From contig JACGCN010000043.1 of assembly GCA_014905825.1 (NCBI GenBank), forward strand, positions 333,605-397,604: a DNA stretch of 64,000 nucleotides, given 5' to 3'. The notes below the pieces were generated by a model. That model was not told the DNA's origin and searched no databases. It saw only the letters and a list, made by a program, of their open reading frames with translations. Shown piece by piece: positions 1-10,369 of the stretch (position 1 is the stretch's first letter; each line of letters starts with the position of its first letter). The DNA is from Lyophyllum atratum. Taxonomy: Eukaryota > Basidiomycota > Agaricomycetes > Agaricales > Lyophyllaceae. The position numbers and the translations under genes were made by a program.

Positions 1-3000
1 AACCCTTTTCCTTGTCGTGAAGCATTTCTGCGTTTTCTTGCTTTGTTTTGTCCTATTTCCGTTCTGGTGTGGGTCAACTACCGCCCGAACAGGCGGTCTG
101 ATTGAAAGCACTCCTCGTTCTGATGCCTTCGGCATGACGGAGGCCACCTCTGGTAAGCCCTTCTAATTCGAATATGTCTTCGTCAAGGCTGGTTCTGCTT
201 GTACGGTGACGATCACTACTTTTTGTATCGCATGGTTGAATTAGACTGTCCTGCGGCGGCGCGATGGATCATCATGGGAGATCAGAAGCCCGGCCGCCAG
301 GTTGAGCGTCACTGAAGGACCATTTGCAATACATTTTGCATCATGTTCGCCGTTGAAAATGATGCTCGCCACGACACCACACGATCGCGTTTGACATAGC
401 TTTCAACACATGAGGCGGCGCTTCCTCGCCTCTTGTGTGTATATTTGCCTCGCGGGGTCATATTATTGCCAGTGGCGATGGCTGTAAAGTCACAAAGCTG
501 TGTCCGAGCATAACTCAAACCCAAAGTGAGAAATCTCCATGCGCTCAGATATGGTCACAAATCGCAAGTGATTATCTGTTATCACGGAACTTGTAAGTAT
601 TGGGAGATCATGAGGAGCAACTATTGCCCGATGCTGTACCAACAATCAATATGTGAGCTAATCCGCTTCTTATTTTGAGCTTTGTCCACACTTCCAGGAT
701 ATGCAGCATCACGGCATGCCATTTTCATACAACACAACATTGGGTATGTCACCGCGGTACACTCGTTACGGTACCCTCCAGACCCGCCTGGCCGTCCTCG
801 AGGACGTCAATTAATATTCCTTGGCAAAAGACATATCTCACACAATCCGTGTTCTCCTAAGCTTATGACATCGAAGGCCGCACAATCAGAGCGTCTGTAT
901 AGTGAAAACACGCAGTTGGGTTCCTCAGCGCGCTTGGAAAGCAGGCGAGCAGTTGATATTAACAATGATGACGAGAACTTGTCTTCTTCTTTACGAGACG
1001 GCGTATGTTCGCAGACGCAACCATCCATTCCGAAGTCCCATCCAACAGTCTCAAGAACGTCATTCTCGACACATGAAGCTGCATGTCCAATAAAGTTCAA
1101 GCAAGGGGATCATTACCTCGCGCCCAGCGCTCGTGCGAACAAGGCGGCCGAGTTACCCGCTCGAAGCCCAGAGGAAGGACATGGAGACAGAAGCAACGTC
1201 ACTCATAATTCTAGAAAACATACCGTGCGAGCGAGGCGGCGTCAGTTGGACTGATCGCGTCCATGAAAGTGTGAGAAACGAGCACACTGGTCGTGAAGAT
1301 TCCTTGCGTTGAACTGGGTTCGGAGGCTGAAGTTGTGACACCCAGCGCAAAATGATGAACTCGAGCCTCGAGGATGACATGGTTGTAATAGGAATGCGCG
1401 AATGGGTGGATTTGGCGATTAGGAGCGGGCGTGGAGATGGGAGTAGATGGCTTATCAATTCGACATCGGCGCATTTCCCATCGTCGGGCGCAGTAATAAC
1501 ATATAGGAGTCAGAACATAACGATATCAGCATCGAAGCATGAGAATGGAGTACTTGTCACGTTCATGGGTATGAAAAGTGTCCGACAGTCAATATGACGA
1601 GCGGAAATAAAAGTTGAGCCGGCGTAATTCGCATGGTCTAGACGTGGACAAGTAGAAGATGTATGAAGGTAAGACATAGCGATTTCAGCATCGAAGCGAA
1701 GCAAAGTTTGGAAACCCTGACCATCAGATCGATATGAGGAGAAGGCATTCGAGGAGCAATCGGGAGCAAGATTCCAGCCGCCGGTCGCGACGTGGTCGGC
1801 GAGCAAGCTCGAGAAATGACGAGATACCTAACGGCATTGACGTCGTCCGCTGATTGTGGACTTAAGGCGTGAACAGGGGGCCAGTCCAGGACCGAACACC
1901 TTATTCTACAGCCCAGCGGCAAACAATCGGTCGGTTTGATGTCAGGAACTATGGGTGAGTTAAACACCCACCTGTCTTGTTCGCTGGTAGAGGTCCCCGA
2001 CGTAAGGATTGTCGATCTAGAACCTCCCTGATTCGCCTGAGATGGACTTGATACTGCGTGTATTGGATACCTGCGGTGATAAAGCTCCAAATCCAACGTA
2101 TGAACTTGGCGCCGTGAGACTACAGCTCTCATTTCCAGGTCCAGGGATAAGGCGAGGTCGATGAGCGGACACGTTACATGCCACCTGCCGTCGCTACACT
2201 GCTGCAAAGTACGTGAGCGACGGGAGAAGCAGAGTTCTTGACATGATATCGTGTAGCTGGTGATGAATCGTGGTCCTATGTGAAATCTGATACCCATAGT
2301 AGCGTCACGATCCGAGTAATAACCTGGACGATAATGAGAGTGATGCCACCAACGTCCTTATCCTCGCGAGTGACTGTTGGGTGGTCATAGAAGGTCGCGT
2401 CTAAGTCAGAGATGCCTTCTGCCCTGCTCTTCTGAGGTAAAATCAACAATACGCCTGTCGACGTCGATGCCAAATCAGACTGAGGCCCAGGATCCAGGAC
2501 GGCGGAGACGGCCTGAGTCACATTAGGTTTACGACATCAAACAACCAGATAACAAGGCATGAAATTTGCAGGAATGGTGGTGTCCAGAACGAGAGAATGT
2601 CAAACGCTGAGAGCAAGACGGAGATAAGGAAGACTGTGCAGGAAGACTGACTCGGAAGGACAAGAAGGGGAAATAACCGGAAATTGGCGGCCCGGCAGCG
2701 CCACGTGGCTCCACCTCCCGAAACCCCGACTTGTCCTTGTCGGCCTCATCTTGGATGCCCTGATAGTAATCCTGCCTCCAACGATCCCCTTCTTCGACGT
2801 GTGTTGGCTCGCCCCGCGGTTCCGTACATATCCGTACACAGCTTAACTTTTCAGGGACGGTCTAGAGCAAGGTCCCCATTCGAAATCTTTCAAGCTGCCT
2901 GCACTTCGACACTCAAAATTTTCGAAATCGCGAGGATACAGCAATTACGATACTGGGTGTATTATAACAAACTAAGAAATCCTTCCTGGTACAAAAAAAC

Positions 3001-3087
3001 TAACGCTACAATGTCAACCGGCGAAAGAAGGTATGTGCTACATATGGAGTCGGTACGGATATTGTCGGGAATGTCATCAACTGGTCA
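1..3087. other. Stretch without a recognisable gene
   Basis: No reading frame here resembles a known family, and no chain of compatible exons could be assembled on either strand. The longest open frames (around 682-1254 and 1638-2297) have biased, non-protein-like composition. One small oddity is a 24-base imperfect direct repeat at about 1515-1538 and 1674-1697, sharing a 'cagcatcgaagc' core. I see nothing else I can support. Confidence 0.6.
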
Positions 3088-3853
3088 TCAACGATGATTC
3101 TCCCTGAATCCGCCAACGAAACCACCGTTCTCCTGCCAAGATGGTTAGCCTGATCGCGTGTGAGAACTGGAGAAAGGAGTACCTTCGTGTGTGCAGGCGG
3201 TGGCGGTCCTGGAGGCTGGTCGAGGAAGTGAGCCCATGGTTGCGTCATACTGGATCATGCTGAACTTACCGGTGCATACGCACCACCATCAGATGCAGGT
3301 GGTCTCATAGCCTATAGATGACGATGATAAGTGTCATAGTCATCATCGTCAAAAGTAATAGCTTACAGCGTTATTCGACCCAGGTCCATCGGGTTTATAA
3401 GGTGGCGGTGGAACAGGTGCGTTCGGTGGGGGGTACTCGTTGCTAAACTGATGCTGCGGCTGGCTAGGAGGGCCGCTCGTGAATTGCTGTTGCTGAGGTG
3501 CACCCTGTCCCCACGGCTGGTTTTGAGGGTACATCCCTGGTTGCTGCTGCGATTTGAACCATGGTCCGCCAAACATGGGCGTTGGACCTTGGGAGATGTT
3601 TCCTGCCCCGAGTCCACGACGAGCGCGTCGCTTACGGAACGCACAGCAGAACAAAAGGAGTGCGAGAAGGCATAAGACACCTGTTATCAAGACGATTACT
3701 TTGGTACAAAATTCGGGTTGCGCAGGACTCACCAACGACTATCCCCGCTATGATTCTAGACGTATTACTTCTGCGCCGCACGACTTGAGCATCGCTGAAG
3801 GATATAAATGAGAGAACGATTAGCGTGGTATAAGTTTGCTTGGTGAGAGTCAT
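3088..3853 (-). CDS. Small single-pass membrane protein with PPxY motif (copy 1)
   Basis: Five exons on the minus strand (3853-3733, 3680-3367, 3311-3270, 3215-3183, 3132-3088) join in frame to a 184-residue protein. A signal peptide (about residues 1-22, ending FSDA) is followed by a short lumenal segment, one membrane span (about IAGIVVGVLCLLALLLF) and a basic stop-transfer run (RKRRARR). The cytosolic tail is rich in Pro, Gln and Gly and carries PPPPY. The tail ends PPGPPPPAHTK-ENGGFVGGFRENHR. The PPxY motif is a known ligand of WW domains such as those of Rsp5/NEDD4 ubiquitin ligases, so an adaptor role in membrane-protein sorting is inferred, not shown. Every splice site was chosen by comparison with the paralogue at 46.2-47.0 kb, which keeps the same five exons. 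The family is common in basidiomycetes but I know of no assigned function. Confidence 0.75.
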
Positions 3854-3893
3854 AAGGGGCGTCGAGATTACGACCCCACATAAACGTTTCCAG

Positions 3894-3917
3894 TATATAT
3901 ACGGCCTCGTGACGTCA
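3894..3917 (-). promoter_or_regulatory. CRE-like palindrome plus TATA box of PPxY copy 1
   Basis: Reading the minus strand, a perfect TGACGTCA palindrome (3910-3917) lies just upstream of a GGCC spacer and a TATATA box (about 3894-3900), some 40 bases before the start codon. The same arrangement with nearly the same spacer precedes the paralogue at 47 kb, while the rest of the upstream DNA has diverged. TGACGTCA is the established binding site of ATF/CREB-type bZIP factors. Regulation by such a factor (stress or nutrient signalling) is inference. Confidence 0.6.
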
Positions 3918-4444
3918 CAAGAACAGAAGCTGTGCCAGGACCAGCAAAAGCACCGCCACGCGTCATCTTCGCTCCTGTGCATGCAATCACTGTTAGCTAC
4001 AATAGCCGGCTCCGGGTCTCCTAAACGTAGTCGTATTGTCGTTGAGGTGATATCGCTTCCTGACTGGGGGAAGATAGGAGAATTTATAGCTTCTTCAGAA
4101 AGGGCAGTTTCTGATGTCCTCGGTCTCACTATCGACCAAGCTAAGGCTCCGCAGCATACTCAAACCTCTAATACTTCGAGGGGCTCAGCATCCTTGGCGC
4201 AGCAGAACCAGATCAGCCGAGCCTGCCCGTCGATTACGAGTAATAAGAATATTGCTCGGTGCTCGAGCTTCGTATTCTACACCCAAATAGGTCAAAAGTA
4301 TGATAGGTCGACAATGCGCGAATGATTAGAGGGAATACCGCACGGTTCGAATATGGCATGATAAGGTCGGGAGCGGAGTTCACAGATCCTGAGAGAATGT
4401 CTGTTCTACGTCGGTTCTGGAAACGAATGCGGAGCTCCCGGAGC

Positions 4445-4990
4445 AAGCTTCCACTCCGTGGTCGCATGCTTAATACCTAATGGTTATTCATCAGAACGAG
4501 GCAAAGCTAGGGAAACCACGCCCCATACATACCTTCGTGATGCGGCCCTGCATAATGACAAAGTCGGGATTATTGATGTCGAGCTGAACGGACTGAAATA
4601 GTGTCTATATGTTCGCCTGGAGGGCCTTGTGTCGGCCATTGACAAGGTATTTGGATGCGTTCGGAAGTGCGATCTATAGCAAATGAGTTTCAATCGCGAA
4701 AGGGTGTGGCTTAGCCCACGCTCCTGACGCGTCTGCCTATAGGCTTCATATCCCACCGGGCTCGTGGACTTGTCAGAGTTTTCGGATCCGATGGTGACGC
4801 TGGCTTTGCACTTGAAAACGCGCTCTCAGGTCCCTATATCAGGCACGTAACGCAGTCAACGCACCTGCGCCATGTTCATGATACCCAGAACGAAACATAT
4901 CGCGTCGAGAATGTTGGACTTGCCCGAACCATCGAGACCCGTGATCCCGTTGAACGAGGAGTCCCGCTGGCATACGCACTATGCGACGAC
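4445..4990 (-). pseudogene. SMC2 (condensin) N-terminal gene fragment, broken
   Basis: Pieces of SMC2 are readable in order on the minus strand. First comes the Walker A region ([20 protein letters not shown], about 4965-4906), followed by [10 protein letters not shown]. Then KASVTI and SDKSTSPVGYE appear near 4800-4740. Then KYLVNGRHKALQANI, an in-frame TAG, TLFQSVQLDINNPDF and VIMQGRITK end at a GTATGT donor (4533). VLSMRP follows after an AG near 4455. These match the order of condensin SMC2. The segment containing the RGQAG-type motif is missing, there is a stop codon, the frames shift, and similarity ends after VLSMRP. The rest of the roughly 1,200-residue protein is absent. Introns seem retained, so this is a decayed genomic duplication rather than a processed copy. 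It cannot make working condensin. Confidence 0.75.
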
Positions 4991-5061
4991 GCAAAGTTGA
5001 CAACAACATCGACGTCAGGGTGCTTGCCGATGGCCTCCGGACCCTGGACCCATGTGGTCAT
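4975..5061 (-). pseudogene. ATP-citrate lyase-like fragment joined to the SMC2 relic
   Basis: Directly upstream of the SMC2 P-loop on the minus strand, one open frame reads EAIGKHPDVDVVVNFASS then HSAYASG. This resembles the segment of ATP-citrate lyase with the pattern KHP-x-x-DV-x-NFAS-x-RS-x-Y-x-S. Nothing else of that enzyme is present. In the same direction the frame runs into the SMC2 relic, so two unrelated gene fragments abut. The assignment rests on about 25 residues and is moderate. Alternatively it could be another CoA-ligase-family enzyme. Confidence 0.5.
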
Positions 5062-5494
5062 GATGGTCGATGGTTAGGGAGGGAGCGCGGACATCAGTGT
5101 GCGAGGTCACAAGACCAAAGCCCTACGAAGTTGTTTACACTCTGGGAGGTCATCGATCTTTGTAGGATCGAGTGAGACGTGTGTGTCCCCGTGGAGAGCT
5201 CTCGGGATAGATCCAGGTGGTTCGAGCCGAGTGCAATCAAACCCGAAGCAGTTTTTAGCATCCCTACGGGCTTTAGGTTCGTTGACTATACCCAGTACCA
5301 GTCCGAGCGCTAAACGATGGAGGAATGATGAAAAAAGGTTCCGCGAGCGTCTGATGATGGTTGGCGAGGAAGTCGTTGCTGTACCCCTCTATACTGTAGT
5401 ATACAGAAGTCCCAAATTGGTCAACACTGCAAAAGCTTGACGGCGACGATTCCAAGGCCGAGCGATTGAAAAAAATCTGGCTGGGAGATCGTGT
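5062..5494. other. Gap between gene fragments and tRNA-Gly
   Basis: I could read no protein similarity, exon chain or RNA gene in this stretch on either strand. Confidence 0.5.
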
Positions 5495-5579
5495 TGCATT
5501 GGCCGGGAGTCGAACCCGGATCTAGGCCAGCTTCATTTCTGATGGGAAGACCCAATGATAACCGTTACACTACCAATGC
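5495..5579 (-). tRNA. tRNA-Gly (anticodon CCC) with intron
   Basis: The minus strand folds as a complete cloverleaf. The acceptor stem is GCATTGG/CCAATGC with discriminator A, and the D-arm resembles fungal tRNA-Gly (GTGTAACGGTTATCAT). The anticodon stem is GGGTC/GGCCT (one G-U and one U-G pair) around loop TTCCCA, and the T-arm is CCGGGTTCGACTCCCGG. The extra bases after position 37 (about 13, TCAGAAATGAAGC) fit the canonical tRNA intron site. Read with the alternative stem TGGGT the anticodon would be TCC, but the CCC reading pairs better. The RNA decodes glycine either way. Confidence 0.85.
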
Positions 5580-6081
5580 CTGACGGTGCCGTTACCACGT
5601 TTCTTGAGGACGGTCACCCCCTTTTAAAAGCATTGCTACCAAGGTTATCCCATAAATCTGGTACCGCGAATCCACGATTATCCCAGAGAGCCATTTATCC
5701 AAATGTGAACCCTCATCTGACGTGCCACCTCACAGGCGGAACTTCAGCATAAGTAGTTTCGAACGCGACGCGGCCTCCGAATAACGTGGACGTTGCGGTG
5801 ACCAGATTTGGGGAACATTCAACACCTCGAGTCCAAATCTACATCATGGTATGCTCCACGAGATGTGATTAGGCATGGATGGGATAGACATGGATGAAGA
5901 CGACACATGAGATAATTATGACTCCGGAACACGAGATTCAGAAAGTAGACGCGTCACTGGGACAGTAGTTCGAACGGACCATTGCGCTGGAGGAAAAATG
6001 GTATCGCGCTGAGGAGAAGTCATCAGCCTTATACATTTCTCATGTAATGGCTACTCACCAAGGACCCATTCAGAATTTCGT
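5580..6081. other. Intergenic stretch, nothing recognised
   Basis: This stretch lies between tRNA-Gly and the 3' end of the F-box gene. I see no coding frame with similarity or splice support and no RNA gene. Confidence 0.5.
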
Positions 6082-7472
6082 TCAAGATAGCAATGCTTCT
6101 TGATGAAGCCGTTGCTGGACAATCGATACCTCCGAACACCAAGCGACACCTCCTTCGACCGCCACACCCCGAGCGCTCGTAAGTGGGAAACACTTTGCGA
6201 GTGTTAAAGCCGCGGCGCCTCCCGCTGGATCGAAGTCAACGGTGATCTCAGGCTTTTCTACGAACACCCAGACGGTGATGCGTACGGGGAAGGACGAACT
6301 GTTACACATGGCAACAAGGGCGTAATCCATGTCGACCTCCGGATCTCGTATGGAATCCTCGATCTCGTCGAGAGCATCCTGACCGAACTTCTGGGCGTTA
6401 TAATGTACTATGAGCACGGCGATGTGCTCAAGACGATTAGTGCTCGATAGACCATACGGACCCGTAATTATGTCACGAGCTGTAATTAAAAACTCTTTGC
6501 CATGATTGGCGACGAGAATGACGGAACGAAGGCGGGTTAGGAGTCGAAGATCGAGGGGGTGATGCCACGGTAGATCAGTGGCCAGTTGTATGCCTATATG
6601 TTTTCAAGGCATGTTAGATGCTGACAATGTAGCGCAGAATATCAGTGGTCACTCATACCAAATCTCCGATCCGCATATTCCCAAACCAAACATTTCAGGT
6701 CGGATTTAGCCAGCTGTACGATGTGTGCAGCAGCTCCAGTCATCGCACTTTGCGATCCATACAGGTTCAACGAGCGAATGTGCGAAATCGATAAAGGAGA
6801 TCGTGGTGCAGTAAGATATTGTACGAGGTCTTGCGAAGCGGGGCCGCCGATTACAAGAGACTCGAGCTGACGTGACGGGGATGAGATAGGGAGGGGAACG
6901 GCAGGTTTGCTATGTCTGAGTGTTGTGTCTCCATCCACAAGGCCGAGGCGTTTCAATCCAGGGGACTTTGAGATGTAATCAAGAGGAATGTTGCAGTTAC
7001 ACCAAGGGAAAAAGATGAACGTATGCAGACTCGGTATCCGCGTGAGCCGCAGGATTGCCTGGCCAAGGCGAGGAGGTAGAAGGTGAATATCACCTGACGA
7101 AATACGCGTGTTTAGGAAGCGCATCTCTTGCAGATTACTGTGCTCATTGAACATCTCGAGTAGCCTAGATATAGAATCGCTATAATCGATCTCCCCGTGG
7201 TCAGATCCGACAGCTTCAACGATGCGAAGTTTCTTGATGTAGTTCAGGATATTTGGGTGGTCAGAGACCACCTCGCAGAGCCGCTGGCATTGTTCTCCAT
7301 TCCTCATACTGCGGTGAGAGAGGGAGATCTCTGAGAAAAGGCGTTTTCGAGCCGGACGCAAGCATGAGCGCGACACAAGTGCGCATTGTCGCAGAGTCGA
7401 GATATCGGTCGGGAGAGAAAACTGGTCGATTATGGAATCAACGATATCCTGGGGCACATGAGCCGGGATCAT
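6082..7472 (-). CDS. F-box-like / leucine-rich protein
   Basis: Two exons (7472-6659 and 6593-6082; 65-base GT-AG intron) give 441 residues. The N-terminus IPAHVPQDIVDSIIDQFSLP with the following CALVSRSCLRPARKRLF is an F-box-like helix set. Such boxes recruit Skp1 and cullin-type ubiquitin ligases, and the remainder would select substrates. Irregular leucine-rich stretches follow (about residues 90-290), ending LKCLVWEYADRRFG at the splice junction. The second exon carries a conserved tail (RLEHIAVLIVHYN, DALDEIEDSI, VRITVWVFVEKPE) also found in the decayed paralogue at 20-21.7 kb. I chose the ATG at 7472 by alignment with that paralogue. An upstream in-frame ATG at 7613 would add 47 unlike residues. 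Substrate and pathway are unknown. Confidence 0.7.
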
Positions 7473-7810
7473 GGTCCTGTGCAGATTTGAATGTTGTGGT
7501 CCATATCGACGCAAAAGACGATGGCCCTGTCTGGCAGTGGCAGTGTGAATGTTCGGTGAAGCATGTGCCCGGACCACGAGACGTCTACGGAAACCACGTG
7601 GAAGCTCCCACATAGTGTAACTTTAAGTACTCACGCCCAGGTCCCGTGCGTACAGGGTGGCATTTTCACGCCATTCACGCTCCTGACAGTGATATGCATC
7701 GAGAGAGGCGGGCCCTTCAGCACCTTGGCGTTCCTATCCTGGTAGACTTCGCAGCGAAGACAAATGGACGAAGCGCCCATCGGATAGTGATGACAGGTGG
7801 CATCGACATC

Positions 7811-7941
7811 GGTGAGATGGCCGAGCGGTCTAAGGCGCCAGACTAAGGACCAAAGCAGTTGCTGCTTCCGGAAGAGTGGGATTCACATCCCATCCTGTTA
7901 TCTGGTCCTCCGGGGCGTGGGTTCGAATCCCACTCTCATCA
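7811..7941 (+). tRNA. tRNA-Leu (anticodon AAG) with 51-base intron
   Basis: The acceptor stem is GGTGAGA/TCTCATC (one G-U pair) plus discriminator A, and the D-arm is TGGCCGAGCGGTCTAAGGCG as in fungal tRNA-Leu. The anticodon stem is CCAGA/TCTGG with loop CTAAGG...A, giving anticodon AAG at 7845-7847. There is a class II variable arm (TCCTCCGGGGCG) and a T-arm TGGGTTCGAATCCCA. The intron runs from about 7849 to 7899, starting one base after the anticodon as expected, and is long for a tRNA intron. The 338 bases before it (7473-7810) hold nothing else I can recognise. Confidence 0.9.
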
Positions 7942-8179
7942 CTGTTTTTGTTCTTCGCAGCTTGCTCCGAAATACCCTTCGTCGACTTTGACATTGGACA
8001 CCCGGGTATGTTACAGTCTTCATAACATCACAGACAACCTCAAATGTCATTGAAATGCTATCTATAGCACGTACGTATATGCAGAACATGGAGTAGGCTC
8101 GCTGGGATGATCGTGTTACTTAAGGTAACCCGACCTACACTGGCAGCTGGCTTCAAAATATCAGCGTCAGTCAAAGACT

Positions 8180-9110
8180 GAGCTCGCATGGCTTTCTCAC
8201 GCCTTAGGATTTCTCCACTGCCAACAACCCATGAGCGGGCCATCAAGCGTCTGTTTCCAATCGAAGTACTCCTCCATACCGAGCTTCTTCTTCGCGCGAG
8301 TGGTGTCGATGGTAGTAAGAGGACCAGGGAAGGGAGTTATCTGCGCGTCGAAAGGAAGACGGGCCTTCAGCTCGGGGCGGTATGATGCAAGTACTTGAGG
8401 GCGTCCTGCAAGAGATAAGTCGCCACAGATGAGGAAGCGCTTGTGTTGAACATTGCTCCTGGCCTTAAGTACGTTCAGCGCTGCGAAGTGGGCGAGCGCG
8501 ACGTCACGGACGTCGCAGAATAAGGAAGGAGTGGACGTGGGACAACTTCCGTGAGGAAGTTACATATATATTAGCGGCCGAGGTCAGGGCGGCGGCCTCG
8601 GGGAGACGCGCGCCAAAGATGAACGGAGGCCGACCGTGGAGAAGGTCATTAGAAGTCAACAATGACAGAATGGTCGGGTATCGCATACTGATCGCGAGAT
8701 TCAAGGCGGGCTCGTTCGCTGCGAATTTCCGAATAGCGCGTTCCCCCAACGTCCTAGCCGCGACATAATTCCACATGGGATCGTGCTCCCCGATGATAAA
8801 TTCCTCTTCGGTGACGTTCCCCAATCTGATCAGGCAGTTTGTAGGGATCAATTAGGCTGGCATACCTTTCATCGCGTCAGTCAAATCTCCCCGGACGAAG
8901 TTATCGACTTGGACCATTTCGAGCGACGTGAGCGTTTCCGCAATAGCGTTCCTGAAGCTGTTGATTTTACCGCTGCGGGTGGCTCTACATTGAAAGATGA
9001 CATCGATAAGCAGATCATGGACTGGAATATGCACCCCCGAACTTTGTAACCGGCCTTGATCAACTGCAAGAGCATGTTAGCTCCAATGAAACCATTGACA
9101 GGAGTGATCT
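8180..9110 (-). pseudogene. Extended short-chain dehydrogenase (NAD(P)H-dependent aldehyde/ketone reductase type), broken
   Basis: Reading the minus strand from about 9110 gives NGFIGANMLLQLIKAGYKVRG, a Rossmann dinucleotide-binding start (G-x-I-G variant). Then come FRNAIAETLTSLEMVQVDNF, VRGDLTDAMKG, a middle piece GEHDPMWNYVAARTLGERAI (8850-8740), and PPFIFGARLPEAAALTSAAN. The C-terminal part follows (CDVRDVALAHFAALNV, KRFLICGDLSLAG, RPELKARLPFDAQ, FPGPLTTIDTTRAKKKLG). This is the order of the dihydroflavonol-reductase-like family. The pieces lie in different frames. The segment between the substrate loop and the active-site Tyr region is shortened, and I do not see a clean YxxxK. It is therefore a decaying copy. 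A further fragment of the same C-terminus lies at 17.9 kb. Confidence 0.7.
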
Positions 9111-10369
9111 ATAGTATTGAAATATGAATAAGTTGGTCAACGAAGTGAGGCTCGGACGCTCCGCACCAGTAGAATTGTTTGTTGGCGATGAGTCTTTGCA
9201 GAAGTTGCTTGAAAAGACGATGTATAGTCTCATGGACGTCCACCATTCTTTTAAATACTGTCCGAGGGACACCCAGACGCAGGGACGAGCGCACGCAGCC
9301 GGGAGTCTTTCGCCGCGACCCGCGGCAGTGTTGTTAGTCCTCTACAGAAAGTAAGCGCAGCACATTTTCGCTGATTTCAGTCAGCGCATTGATACGACCC
9401 GGGGATGATTAGCTGGAGTTCCTATACTTTGTGACTCGATCTTGGCTTACAGCGGACTGAGGCAGCTGGTTCCGATAGAGGGAGACTTGAGGCTAAAGCT
9501 TTGCCGCAGTTCTAGCGAGTTTCGCAGCCCCAGTTGCCTTACGATACCAATCAAGTTTGAGTCAGACTTCATAAGAATTCTGAAGCCAAGCAGGTGAGCG
9601 CTCAACGCAAGTTCAGGAGTGGTGGGTGGTCATGTTATCAACCCGGCGAAAAAAGATAAATGGGCGGCGTCTTCAGCGTCATTCACTTCAGAATTCAATA
9701 GACACAAATACTGTACAAAGACCCGAACTTGTCCCTTTTCGCGCCGTTCACCGACGGTGACAAGGACAGTGAGCCAACACTTCTGAAGGTACTACTGCTC
9801 ATTTACTGCTAGTTCCGTGCCCGTTTAATGCCTGGGAGTTGATTGAGTCTGAGTATTTCAATAGGTCGGTGATCCTTTCAGCTCGTAATCATATGTTTCT
9901 CAACTTTTTACAGAACTTCCTGCCGTTCGTGCTAGCCTCTAGGACAAGGTTCTGCTGTAACGAAAGGCTGTCCAGGATATCTACACAACGAGATGGTAAT
10001 ATGAATGGATTATTGGGGCGCGGCGGAGCTACGACACGACAGCAAGCGTTAGCAATACACCAGGTGGCCTCGTGACTCGCTCAATCACAAGTCTGGCTTC
10101 ACCTATACACGTCCTTGCGGTGACCAGACAGTGAGTCGGGAGACTCTGATCTGATTCTGAATGACGCATGTATCATGCTTCGGTAGCGCTTGGCAGCATG
10201 TCCTCGTTGAAGGCGATGGATGAGGGCATGCCTTCACACGAGCTCTACACGTGGACGACCTCACGACATACTCGTGTGCTACGTTTCAAACAGCGCGCTT
10301 GCATGAACGAATATAGACCCGCACGAACTCACTTCCTTGACACATTCGCGTCTCTATATCAAGAACGCG
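9111..10369. other. Intergenic stretch before the GTPase gene
   Basis: Only short unconvincing frames occur here. No exon with splice support or family similarity was found. The promoter of the plus-strand GTPase gene must lie in the right part, but I see no clear TATA box. Confidence 0.5.

Noticed and set aside
682..1254. 190-codon open frame near the left end
   Set aside because: Composition is not protein-like, there is no family motif, and overlapping frames of similar size exist on the other strand.
7473..7613. Upstream start (ATG at 7613) for the first F-box gene
   Set aside because: The extra 47 residues are Arg/His-rich and absent from the paralogue, which begins next to the PQDI block.
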